Below the pieces are notes generated by a model, which did no database searches, had not been told where the DNA came from, and worked only from the letters and a program-made list of their open reading frames with translations. Positions 14,001 through 20,874 of a stretch of DNA of 34,132 nt are shown in pieces. The translations under genes were made by a program, and so were the position numbers. The first letter of the stretch is position 1, and each line of letters opens with the position of its first letter. The stretch is from the IMG/VR virus record IMGVR_UViG_3300036851_000517, positions 1 through 34,132 of that record. One strand, written 5' to 3'. The stretch comes from a virus.

Positions 14001-14710
14001 TGCAGTGCCGCCCGAGCTGCGTCAACGAGCGGCGGCGGATAGTGCTCGGCGAGCTGCTCCCAGGGGTCGTACTCCTCGCTGACGCCCCAGTAGTAGTACA
14101 GCCGGTCGTAGCGGGTCAGGTGCGGCTCGCCGCGGAAGCTGACGTGCTGAAAGCGGTTGAGGTCGCGAGCCTCCCAGTGCACCGGCCCGGCGAGGCCGTC
14201 GATGGTGGAGCGATCCGTGTTGGTCTTCAGCAGGTCCTTGGCGGGCCGGAACCCGCAGCCCTCGAGCAGAGCCCGGCTGATCAGGTACGGGCCGCCGCCG
14301 TTGTTGGGCCGGATCTCGAGGTGGGCCAGGCGATCATGCGTCACGGTGCACAGGTAGGTCGACGTCCGGATCGCGCCATTGGTGGGCAGCGGCTCGAAAT
14401 AATCGGCCTGGACCCAGGAGTCGGAGCCGATCGGCGCGACCCAGTCGGCGCCATGCTGGCCGGCGTATTCGATGCCGTCGTTGAAGCGTCGCCCGAGCCA
14501 GACGTTGTCCTGCTCGACGGTGTCGAAGCCGGCGGCCCGGGCCAGCTCGAGGTTGGCGTCATCGGCGACCACCACGCAATGGGCCTCGATGCCGCGCTCA
14601 GCAAGCTCGGCGATCACCTGGCGGCGCTGCTCGAAACAGACCTTGGACAGGGCGAACCGCCGCCACGCTGGCGTGACGAACCAGAGGCTGGCGACGGCCC
14701 GCTTGCCCAC
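13997..14710 (-). CDS. GT-A (GT2-like) glycosyltransferase
   Basis: 237 residues from GTG 14710. The N-terminal half is GT-A-like: LWFVTPAWRRFALSKVCFEQ, HCVVVADD strand and turn, WLGRRFNDGIEYAGQHGADW (71-90), then APIGSDSW (92-99), whose SDS stands where GT-A enzymes place the metal-binding DXD. The C-terminal half has PYLISRALLEGCGFRP and a Trp/Tyr-rich end. It is the first of two adjacent glycosyltransferase genes between the capsid and connector genes, coupled to the second by ATGA. The incomplete DXD (Ser in place of the first Asp) may be a variant or may lower metal dependence. A sugar substrate cannot be read from the sequence. Confidence 0.7.
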   Translation of the reverse strand: MGKRAVASLWFVTPAWRRFALSKVCFEQRRQVIAELAERGIEAHCVVVADDANLELARAAGFDTVEQDNVWLGRRFNDGIEYAGQHGADWVAPIGSDSWVQADYFEPLPTNGAIRTSTYLCTVTHDRLAHLEIRPNNGGGPYLISRALLEGCGFRPAKDLLKTNTDRSTIDGLAGPVHWEARDLNRFQHVSFRGEPHLTRYDRLYYYWGVSEEYDPWEQLAEHYPPPLVDAARAALQ

Positions 14711-14716
14711 GGCGCG

Positions 14717-14890
14717 TCAGGACTCGTCGGACTTCTTCTCGGCGGCCTTGGCCGCCTTCTTGGCGTCGGCGGCGGCCGCGGCTGCCGGATTCTCGACGAC
14801 CTTGATGTTCGCGCCCTTGTAGCCGGGGATGCCACGGCCCGGTCGGACGCGCTGGCGCGCCAGATAGATGGTGCCTTCGTTGCTCGCCAT
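14717..14890 (-). CDS. 57-residue protein after capsid gene, Ala/Lys-rich tail
   Basis: It begins MASNEGTIYLARQRVRPGRG at ATG 14890. Residues 1-33 appear folded (strand, then GIPGYKGANIKVVENP); residues 34-57 are a low-complexity Ala/Lys/Asp/Glu helix ending KKSDES. It follows the capsid gene by 121 bp and precedes the glycosyltransferases, so it may be a small head decoration protein or a short acceptor. No family was recognised. Confidence 0.6.
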   Translation of the reverse strand: MASNEGTIYLARQRVRPGRGIPGYKGANIKVVENPAAAAAADAKKAAKAAEKKSDES

Positions 14891-14932
14891 GGATCGGGTA
14901 CCTCGTTCGGTGGGAGCGATGATTGGTGGGTA

Positions 14933-14987
14933 GGCCAGCTCGGTGTGCCCGCACGCCCCGTTGGGCGCGGAGCACACCGAGCTGGCC
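14933..14987. terminator. Long perfect inverted repeat after the capsid gene
   Basis: Arms of 16 bp (14933-14948 and 14972-14987) match perfectly around a 23-nt loop that can itself pair (CGCCCCGTTGGGCG). It lies in the 121-bp gap between the capsid stop and the 57-residue gene. No U-run follows on either strand, so a classical rho-independent terminator is not shown. An attenuator, mRNA-stability element or RNase site that lets capsid mRNA outnumber downstream messages is equally possible. Confidence 0.5.
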
Positions 14988-15011
14988 AGCGTCATCTCAG
15001 GTCAGCGACCT

Positions 15012-16328
15012 CTACGAGGCCGGAGCCCAGATGCTGAGGGTGATCTCCACGAAGGCGCCCGGGAAGTAGATCGGGAACGCGATCCGCTTCTCGAACAGGA
15101 TCACCGCCAGGTTGCGGATGAAGAAGTCGGAGTGCTGCTCCGCCACCCGCACGGTCAGGGGCTCGCGATCGAAGATCGTCGCGCCAGCGCGTCCGCCCAC
15201 CAGGGCCTTGCCCTCGGTGATGGCCTCCGACTCGACGCGCGGTAGCCGCCAGATCGGTGGCGAGTCCGGCCCGCCTGCGGCGAACGGATCGCCGGCCCGG
15301 TAGCGGCCCTCGTTGTCCTTCAGGAAGTCGAACTCCTCCGAGTCGACCGGGTGGACGAGCACGAAGGTCGGCGGGATGCGCCCGACGCCCGTCCGCGCCA
15401 TCCGGCGTGACGTCCGCACGCCCTCGAGGTTGGCCAGGTCGCCCAGGGCCGTCAGGTCCAGCGTCTGGAGCCCGGTGTTGTCGTCGTCCAGCAGACCGAT
15501 CAGGTTCGGCGCGGTGCCGTTCCCGTTGAGCAGCTGATCCTCCTCCTCGAGGTTGATCATCAGCTCGCCCTGGTTGTCGATCAGGGCCCGGATCTGGTTA
15601 ACGTCGCTGAGCGCCTGCCGGGTGACGGCCATCCAGGTCGCGATCCAGGTGGCGCGCGCGGTGCGCTCCTCGAGCCGGATGCTCGACTGCGGCTTGGCAC
15701 CGGTCACCGCGCTCGTGGCCTGCGCCACGGCTGCGGCGGCGTTGTCGAAGCCGACCTGGGCGACGTACTCGATCGTGTCGCCGGAGGGCATGTCCTCGTT
15801 GGCGAACTGCTGCCGGAGGGTCAGCGGCCGCTGGGCCAGCGGCAGGATGCCCGGCAGCCGGAAGGGCGGCACGACCTCCGACCCACCCGTGCCGGTGTGG
15901 ACGACGTCGGTGGCCGCAGCGCTGAAGCTGCCCGTGCGAGGCGCGACCACGATCGGGCCGGTCCCGATCTTGGCGCCCGGCACCTGCAGGTTGGGATCGC
16001 CGATCATCGCCTGGAACTGGGGCGACTCGACGAACTGGGTGCCGGCCGACTTCCGGGCCTTGCTGTCGATCTCGACGGTGCCGAAGCGCATCGGCTCGCC
16101 GGTCAGCTTGCCGGTGTAGAACTCCCAGGCCGAGGCCGCAGACGACACGTTGCCGTCGGTCGTCTCGGCGCCCTGGCGCTTCTTGTCGAGGTCGGCGAAC
16201 TCGGCCATCTTGGCGTTGTAGGCCGCCTCGTTCTCCTCGGTTGGACGTCCGGTCTCGGGATCGGTCAGATCCCGAGCTGCGGTGAGTGCGGCGAGCGCCT
16301 GCTCCCGGTACTCAGCTGCCTTGCTCAT
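15012..16328 (-). CDS. Major capsid protein (HK97 fold)
   Basis: 438 residues. Residues 1-80 form a charged helical delta-like region (MSKAAEYREQALAALTAARD, EENEAAYNAKMAEFADLDKK), expected to be removed during maturation. The HK97 core follows: VPPFRLPGILPLAQRPLTLR, the E-loop/P-domain region TWIATWMAVTRQALSDVNQI, GELMINLEEEDQLLNGNGT (the ring motif), and a beta-rich end with IFDREPLTVRVAEQHSDFF and IYFPGAFVEITL. The start overlaps the protease stop as ATGA, so protease and capsid are co-translated. The length agrees with capsid proteins that keep an N-terminal scaffold domain. Confidence 0.92.
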   Translation of the reverse strand: MSKAAEYREQALAALTAARDLTDPETGRPTEENEAAYNAKMAEFADLDKKRQGAETTDGNVSSAASAWEFYTGKLTGEPMRFGTVEIDSKARKSAGTQFVESPQFQAMIGDPNLQVPGAKIGTGPIVVAPRTGSFSAAATDVVHTGTGGSEVVPPFRLPGILPLAQRPLTLRQQFANEDMPSGDTIEYVAQVGFDNAAAAVAQATSAVTGAKPQSSIRLEERTARATWIATWMAVTRQALSDVNQIRALIDNQGELMINLEEEDQLLNGNGTAPNLIGLLDDDNTGLQTLDLTALGDLANLEGVRTSRRMARTGVGRIPPTFVLVHPVDSEEFDFLKDNEGRYRAGDPFAAGGPDSPPIWRLPRVESEAITEGKALVGGRAGATIFDREPLTVRVAEQHSDFFIRNLAVILFEKRIAFPIYFPGAFVEITLSIWAPAS

Positions 16329-17920
16329 GTGACGGATACCTCGCGCGGTGGCAGCGCGTAGCCGCCGCGCGTGGCCGCCTCGAGGATCTCGAGCGGGTCA
16401 TGCGCCAGCGGTTGCACTGCGTGGGTGGGGGCCTCCTCCGGCTGGTCCGTGTCGAGGTCCGTATCGACGTCGTCGCCCGGGATGGTCCTGAGCGCTTCGA
16501 GGGCGGCTAGATGCGCCTCGGTTGCGGTGGAGAGGTCACGCCCCTCCTTGGCTCGCAGCTCGCGCCGCTTCGCGTAGTGGGCGACGATCCGCGCGCCCTC
16601 CGCGTTGACCAGCGCGAGCTGCTCATTGATGGGCAGCTCGGCCATCGCGGCGGCGATGACCTGCTGCGGTGCCTCACCCTTCAGCGGCGGCACCTCGAGG
16701 CCGGCATCGCGCAGGTGGCCGCCCAGGTGGGTATGCACGCCCTGCCGGTCGGACGCCGGAATGTCGGCGCCCCCGCGACCGCCATTCAGGTTGCCGATGC
16801 CGCTCGAGCAGGCCACGGTCGAGGCCGCTCCGACGCGCCCGTCCTCGCTGATGAAGTGGTGGTTGAACTTGTAGGAGCTCTTGGCGTCGGGATCGCCGTC
16901 GTCGTCGACCCAGGCGTGCGAGGCGCGCAGCGGGCCGCGCTCAGCCGGGCAGCGGGCCTCGTTGGCCGGCCCGTCCCAGGCGGCTTCGTCGGTGGCGGTC
17001 TTGTGGCGCCCGATGGCGGAGGCCTCGAACGCCTGCCCCGCTCGAGCGGCAAGCGGCGAACGGTTGACCTTGCCCACCAGGCGCCGGACGGTGGCGTCCA
17101 GCGTGTCCAGGCGATCGACGAGGCCAGCCGTCTTCGCGCGCTTGGCGGTGTAGACCTGCGCCTTCCACTCGCCGGTCACGACCTTGCGGTCGACGCCGCG
17201 GCCAGCGACCACGTCGCCCACGAAGAGCGAGTAGAAGTCGTCGGCCATCTGCTGCATCTCGGCGCGACCGTCGTCGCTCAGCGGGACGTGCGAGCTGCTG
17301 CTCTCCTTGCCGTCGCCGGCGGTGATCACGGTGTAGGTCTTGCCGGCCATCTCGTCGGCCTTCGACGTCTCGAGGTGGTGGCCGATGATGCCGACCGATC
17401 CGACCTGCGCGGACGGGCTGGCCACGACCTCGTCCAGCTGGGCGGCGAGCCAGTAGGCGGCCGACGCCATGGTCGGGTTGGCGACCGCCACCATTGGCTT
17501 CTGGCCGCGGGCCTCGCGGAGCTCGGCGGCGAGCTCGGTGATGCCCTCCACCGATCCGCCAGGCGAGTCGACGTCGAAGATGATGGCGCCGATCTCCGGA
17601 TCCGCCAGGGCGCCGCGGAAGGCGCGGGTCAGGCCCTCCACGGTGGTGCCGCCGCTCATGGCGGTCAGCAGGTTCATGCGCTGGCTGATGACGCCGTAGA
17701 CCGGGATGACGGCGACGCCCTGGGCCTGGCTTGCGCCGGCGCGCGGGCCGTTCTGCGCCGCGCTGACGCGGGCCTCGATGTCCTCGTTGGTCAGCGGGGC
17801 GCCGACCGCCCGCAGGCGGACGATCTCCTCGATGACGGCGAGCATGGCCGGCTGGATCGCCCAGGGCCGCTCGTAGACCGCCTTGGTTATCTGGGTGTAG
17901 CGCTTAGCCGGGTCCGGCAT
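16325..17920 (-). CDS. Head maturation protease (S49/SppA type) with C-terminal extension
   Basis: 531 residues from ATG 17920, chosen for the TTGGAGG 8 nt upstream; an in-frame opening runs to 17962. Residues 68-270 are S49: VIPVYGVISQR, IIFDVDSPGGSVEGI (114-127, oxyanion region), NPTMASAAYWLAAQLDEVVA with probable nucleophile Ser153, then AQVGSVGIIGHH, and TAKRAKTAGLVDRL at the domain end. Residues about 307-405 are a second conserved-looking phage head domain (DEAAWDGPANEARCP, YKFNHHFISEDGRVG, HTHLGGHLRDAGLEVPPL), followed by a helical acidic tail that may act as internal scaffold. It should cleave itself and the capsid delta region during prohead maturation. Confidence 0.85.
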   Translation of the reverse strand: MPDPAKRYTQITKAVYERPWAIQPAMLAVIEEIVRLRAVGAPLTNEDIEARVSAAQNGPRAGASQAQGVAVIPVYGVISQRMNLLTAMSGGTTVEGLTRAFRGALADPEIGAIIFDVDSPGGSVEGITELAAELREARGQKPMVAVANPTMASAAYWLAAQLDEVVASPSAQVGSVGIIGHHLETSKADEMAGKTYTVITAGDGKESSSSHVPLSDDGRAEMQQMADDFYSLFVGDVVAGRGVDRKVVTGEWKAQVYTAKRAKTAGLVDRLDTLDATVRRLVGKVNRSPLAARAGQAFEASAIGRHKTATDEAAWDGPANEARCPAERGPLRASHAWVDDDGDPDAKSSYKFNHHFISEDGRVGAASTVACSSGIGNLNGGRGGADIPASDRQGVHTHLGGHLRDAGLEVPPLKGEAPQQVIAAAMAELPINEQLALVNAEGARIVAHYAKRRELRAKEGRDLSTATEAHLAALEALRTIPGDDVDTDLDTDQPEEAPTHAVQPLAHDPLEILEAATRGGYALPPREVSVT

Positions 17921-17926
17921 CGAAAG

Positions 17927-17958
17927 GGCCTCCAAGTGCACCAGGGCACTCGGAGGCC
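17927..17958 (-). promoter_or_regulatory. Hairpin occluding the protease ribosome binding site
   Basis: In the mRNA, GGCCTCC pairs with GGAGGCC and, after one mismatch, GTGC-side bases pair as AGTGC/GCACT, giving 7+5 bp around a 6-nt loop. The 3' arm contains the GGAGG Shine-Dalgarno of the protease gene (plus-strand 17929-17933), 8 nt from its ATG. This would hold translation of the coupled protease and capsid genes until the hairpin is opened by a ribosome, protein or temperature. The pairing is seen; the regulation is inferred. Confidence 0.55.
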
Positions 17959-18016
17959 ACAAATCAGCGTCGGTATTCCGGTCGGCTCACCAGGGAGCAC
18001 AGCGCCGTTGGGCGCG

Positions 18017-18046
18017 TTTGTACTACGCCCGTGTGACGAATGTCAA
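18017..18046 (-). promoter_or_regulatory. Promoter for the protease-capsid operon
   Basis: Leftward TTGACA (18046-18041) and TACAAA (18022-18017) are 18 nt apart. It overlaps the last codons of the HTH gene and leaves a leader of about 90 nt that ends in the hairpin covering the protease ribosome binding site. This would give the head-maturation genes transcription independent of the packaging genes. Confidence 0.5.
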
Positions 18047-18252
18047 GCCGATGAGCGCTTCCGTCGACGACGGGGCGGCCGACCAGGACGGCCGGCGTTC
18101 TCGCGCTGGTAGCGGGCCAGCTCGCGCTCGGACACGGTCCAGACGGGCCCGACCTTGGTGGCCTTCAGGCGGCCGTTGGCGATCTGGGCGCGGAGGGTCG
18201 AGGGGGCCAGGCCCAGACGGGCCGCAGCCTCGGCGATGGTCAGGGCAGCCAT
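18043..18252 (-). CDS. Excisionase/AlpA-like helix-turn-helix protein
   Basis: 69 residues from ATG 18252 (TGATG with the previous stop; a GTG at 18255 giving a GTGA overlap is also possible). Residues 1-55 are a winged helix-turn-helix of the excisionase/MerR type: LTIAEAAARLGLAPSTLRAQ, then the wing ATKVGPVWTVSERELARYQ. The C-terminus is extremely basic (RPPRRRRKR). Such proteins bind DNA as architectural factors or activators. It is the last gene of the cassette and its end overlaps the -35 of the protease promoter, so local transcription control is likely. It is distinct from the HTH protein next to the integrase. Confidence 0.7.
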   Translation of the reverse strand: MAALTIAEAAARLGLAPSTLRAQIANGRLKATKVGPVWTVSERELARYQRENAGRPGRPPRRRRKRSSA

Positions 18253-18413
18253 CACGCGCCCTCCTCGGCGAGCGCCTCGCGCACGATGCGCGTGACCGCC
18301 GCCTGCAGCGACTCGCCCGGCCGCATGCGCGCGACCAGGGCGGCATAGACCTCGGGGTCGACGCGGATCGTCCGGCTCGGACGCGCGGGCCCAGGACGGC
18401 GCAGGCGCGTCAT
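18252..18413 (-). CDS. Ribbon-helix-helix (Arc/CopG-type) DNA-binding protein
   Basis: 53 residues. After a basic, Pro-rich arm (MTRLRRPGPARPSR) it has the ribbon TIRVDPEVY, then helix AALVARMRPG, turn, and helix SLQAAVTRIVREALAEEG, the plan of dimeric RHH repressors and antitoxins. It starts by ATGA overlap with the gene before and ends by sharing a base with the HTH gene. It is a candidate to bind the palindrome at the head of this cassette. A toxin partner is not evident, so an antitoxin role is only an alternative. Confidence 0.65.
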   Translation of the reverse strand: MTRLRRPGPARPSRTIRVDPEVYAALVARMRPGESLQAAVTRIVREALAEEGA

Positions 18414-18739
18414 CGCTCCACCTCCCGGGCGGCGGCCTCGGCGGCTTCCGCCGTCACGGCGACGCCGCGCTGGAAGGCCCGCGCGTAGACGCGGTCAGCG
18501 GCCTTACGGGCAGCCCGGATCCCCACCTCGGCCTCAGCGATCGCCTTCAGATCCGCAGGATCCGTGATGACACGGGCCGTGGAATAGTCCGGCGGGTAGT
18601 GCAGCATCAGGTAATCGCGGATGTTGGCGAGCCGCGCCAGGCCGTAGGCCCCACCCCATGAGTAGACGACCTGCGGCGTCCGGTTCTCGCGGGCCGCACG
18701 CCGGTTCCAGTGACGCATTTCCGCGTCCAGGTTGATCAT
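18410..18739 (-). CDS. Unidentified 109-residue helical protein
   Basis: Starts at ATG 18739, which shares one base with the previous stop. Basic N-terminus (MINLDAEMRHWNRRAARENR), a central VVYSWGGAYGLARLANIRDY with an aromatic/Gly turn, and a long Ala/Glu/Arg helix to the end. There are no membrane segments and no motif that I recognise. It is the third gene of the cassette between portal and protease. Confidence 0.65.
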   Translation of the reverse strand: MINLDAEMRHWNRRAARENRTPQVVYSWGGAYGLARLANIRDYLMLHYPPDYSTARVITDPADLKAIAEAEVGIRAARKAADRVYARAFQRGVAVTAEAAEAAAREVER

Positions 18740-19086
18740 CAGACGCCCAGGCCCTTCAGCGTCATCAGGTTGCGGAGCTGACCGTCGGTCGACGCGTCGA
18801 GCTTGGAGCCGATCATCAGATCGGCGGCCCAGCGGCCGTACTTGCTGTTGAGCCAGGCGAAGAACTGGGGGCCGGCCCAGCCGAGGCGGTTGGCGTGGAA
18901 GAGGACCATCTCGTCGGCGACGGCGACGGTGGCCGCCCAGTCGATCGGCTCCTCGCCCTCCTCGAGCTCGTACTCTTCGAGGGCCAGGCGGCGGGATCCG
19001 AGGTAGCCGTGGCCGAGCCACTCGTCGTGGTCGTAGCCGGCCTCGATGTCAGCGGTGGTCAGGCGGGCGGCGGTCGTAGCAGTCAT
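18739..19086 (-). CDS. Unidentified 115-residue acidic protein
   Basis: ATG 19086 follows GGAG by about 9 nt. The protein has an acidic, Tyr-rich first half (YDHDEWLGHGYLGSRR, EEYELEEGEEPIDWAA) and a hydrophobic/aromatic second half (MVLFHANRLGWAGPQFFAWL). It is soluble by appearance. No family was recognised. It is second in the cassette driven by the palindromic promoter. Confidence 0.65.
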   Translation of the reverse strand: MTATTAARLTTADIEAGYDHDEWLGHGYLGSRRLALEEYELEEGEEPIDWAATVAVADEMVLFHANRLGWAGPQFFAWLNSKYGRWAADLMIGSKLDASTDGQLRNLMTLKGLGV

Positions 19087-19107
19087 CGGTGGGCTCCTTT
19101 CGGGAGG

Positions 19108-19275
19108 CTAGATGCGGGACCAGCGGGTGGTGTACTTGCCGGCATTCCGGCGGGCCAGGCGGACGTCGACGGCGGCACGCGCCTCGTCGTAGGCCTCGAT
19201 GCCCTTGCTGCTGCGGATCCGGACGTGGACCTCATGCAGGCGGGCGAAGGGGCTGTGGCGGTGGTTCTTGGTCAT
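19108..19275 (-). CDS. Small basic 55-residue protein, leaderless
   Basis: Begins MTKNHRHSPFARLHEVHVRI and is strongly basic with four His in the first 17 residues; it ends RNAGKYTTRWSRI. Its ATG lies 6 nt after the -10 hexamer TAGATT, so the mRNA would start at or near the ATG. It is the first gene of the cassette. No family was recognised; the strong promoter in the right place is the main support. Confidence 0.6.
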   Translation of the reverse strand: MTKNHRHSPFARLHEVHVRIRSSKGIEAYDEARAAVDVRLARRNAGKYTTRWSRI

Positions 19276-19281
19276 GCAGGT

Positions 19282-19310
19282 AATCTACGCGCGGCCGCGT
19301 AGATTGTCAA
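19282..19310 (-). promoter_or_regulatory. Strong promoter with palindromic operator
   Basis: Leftward TTGACA (19310-19305), exactly 17 nt, then TAGATT (19287-19282). A palindrome with 10-bp arms (19282-19291 and 19296-19305, AATCTACGCG and CGCGTAGATT) spans the -10 and spacer and just reaches the -35, so a dimer bound there would block polymerase. Expected users are the RHH or HTH proteins of the same cassette. The preceding bases 19311-19345 are unusually AT-rich for this genome. The promoter is among the clearest in the window. Confidence 0.75.
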
Positions 19311-19358
19311 GTCATTTCGCCGCCGAGTTTCGTTAAATCTTCCGGACCCGAGCGCGGG

Positions 19359-20864
19359 CTAGGCGGCGGGCGGCGAGGCCGTAACGGCGTGGCAGCGCGG
19401 GCAGGTGAACTTGTACGGGAGGCCGGCCTGCTCGGCTAGCAGCCGATGGCAGCCATCGCATCGGACCTCGGCGGCCATCTGCCCATCGCCGGGGAGCAGC
19501 AGCGGCGACGAGCCGCTCAGCAGCGCCTGCGCCGGCGCCAAGACCTGGGCGGTGCCGCCGGGGGCATTACCCCCGGCAGGCACCACGGCGAAGTTGTTGG
19601 GCAGGACGTAGACCTCGTCGCGGGGCCCGACTGGCAGGTGCACCATGCGCTTGAAGTCGGCCCGCGTCAGCAGCCCCTTGGTGGCGGCCGACTCGACCCG
19701 CTTCCAGACCTCGGCGATGGCGAACTGCATCGCCGCCACCGCGGTCCAGTCGAACCAGACGTCCAGGCCATCGGTCCGGCCGAACTCGGACAGCAGCTGC
19801 ACCTCGAGCTCGGCGGCGATCAGCCGCTGGCTGGGGATCACGCCCTGGGTGTAGGCGGCCACGTTGGCCTCGGAGTAGTTGGTGAAGGACGAACGCTCGA
19901 GGCCAGCCCCGAGCTGGGCGACCATGGCCGGCACGCCGAGATTGCCGGCCACCCGCTCCTCGGGGATCCGGCGCAGGGCCTTCAGGTCCATCTCGGTCGG
20001 ATTCCAGCTCAGGACCTTCACCTCGGTCGGCTTGGTCATGACCATCGGCTCGCCTCGGCGATCGCCGCCGAAGGTCTCTTGGAACTTCTTCTTGATGCCC
20101 TCCGGGTCGACCAGCGTCGCCGGCCCGGTCGTGTTGGCAGGCGCCAAGATCACGCCCGGCACGCCCAGGTTGCGGAGCATCGAGGCTGTGAAGTTGGCGG
20201 CCTCGTCGTCGGTGAAGATCTCGCGGAACAGCGGCTCGAGGCGGTCGACGCCCTTGCGCGGGTTGCGCGGGTGGATGCCGTTGCGGAAGTGGACGACGTC
20301 CGAGGGGCGGAGCTTGTAGGCGACGCCGTCGACCAGGTACTCGTAGTGGCTGATGAAGACGGTGTTATCGCGCGGATCCCAGCGCGGCTCCATCATCCAA
20401 CGCGGGATCCACCAGAGTTCGATCACGCGGCCGGCGGGGGAGCGCACCTTGGCCCAATAAGCGTCGCCGCGAATGAAGTCGACGATGGTGGCCATCCACT
20501 GCACGACGCCCGAGTAGTGCTGGTTGGGCCGCTCGAGCAGGCGCAGCATGTAGCCGGGCCCGGTGCCGGCCGGCATGTAGGCGATCTCGGTAGTGCCCTC
20601 CTTCACAATCCGGACCGGGGCCTCGGGGAAGTTGCGAGCGATCCAGCCCACGGTGGCGCCGACGATGCTGTTGGTGGCCGGGTCGCCCACCTCGCTGCGG
20701 TAGTCGAAGCGGGTGCGATTGAGCAGCAGCGACCAGGCCGAGCTGGTGCGCCACAGGATCCCAGAAAGGACGGTGCCTGCGCCGTTGACGGCGCCGAAGG
20801 TGACGCGGCCGACTGCACGAGCAGCGGCCCCGATGGGCGTCTGGTTGAGCGCCGTCAGGTCCAC
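19359..20864 (-). CDS. Portal protein with C-terminal Com-like zinc ribbon
   Basis: 501 residues from GTG 20864, with GGAGG 5 nt upstream. The body is HK97-type portal: ATVGWIARNFPEAPVRIVKE, the wing segment FIRGDAYWAKVRSPAGRVIE, RPSDVVHFRNGIHPRNPRKG, stem/clip region, and ERVAGNLGVPAMVAQLGAGL near the C-terminal third. After a Gly/Pro/Ala-rich linker, the last 39 residues hold two CXXC pairs (CDGC and CPRC, 19 residues apart) in VRCDGCHRLLAEQ and FTCPRCHAVT, a zinc ribbon like that of phage Mu Com. The dodecameric portal is the DNA gateway of the head. The zinc ribbon could bind DNA, RNA or a partner protein and is not a usual portal part. Confidence 0.88.
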   Translation of the reverse strand: MDLTALNQTPIGAAARAVGRVTFGAVNGAGTVLSGILWRTSSAWSLLLNRTRFDYRSEVGDPATNSIVGATVGWIARNFPEAPVRIVKEGTTEIAYMPAGTGPGYMLRLLERPNQHYSGVVQWMATIVDFIRGDAYWAKVRSPAGRVIELWWIPRWMMEPRWDPRDNTVFISHYEYLVDGVAYKLRPSDVVHFRNGIHPRNPRKGVDRLEPLFREIFTDDEAANFTASMLRNLGVPGVILAPANTTGPATLVDPEGIKKKFQETFGGDRRGEPMVMTKPTEVKVLSWNPTEMDLKALRRIPEERVAGNLGVPAMVAQLGAGLERSSFTNYSEANVAAYTQGVIPSQRLIAAELEVQLLSEFGRTDGLDVWFDWTAVAAMQFAIAEVWKRVESAATKGLLTRADFKRMVHLPVGPRDEVYVLPNNFAVVPAGGNAPGGTAQVLAPAQALLSGSSPLLLPGDGQMAAEVRCDGCHRLLAEQAGLPYKFTCPRCHAVTASPPAA

Positions 20865-20874
20865 GCCAGCCTCC

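Noticed and set aside
18252-18739. A toxin-antitoxin pair formed by the RHH protein and its 109-residue neighbour
   Set aside because: The RHH protein fits an antitoxin, but the neighbour has no recognisable toxin motif and is larger than is usual for such pairs, so the claim would rest on position alone.
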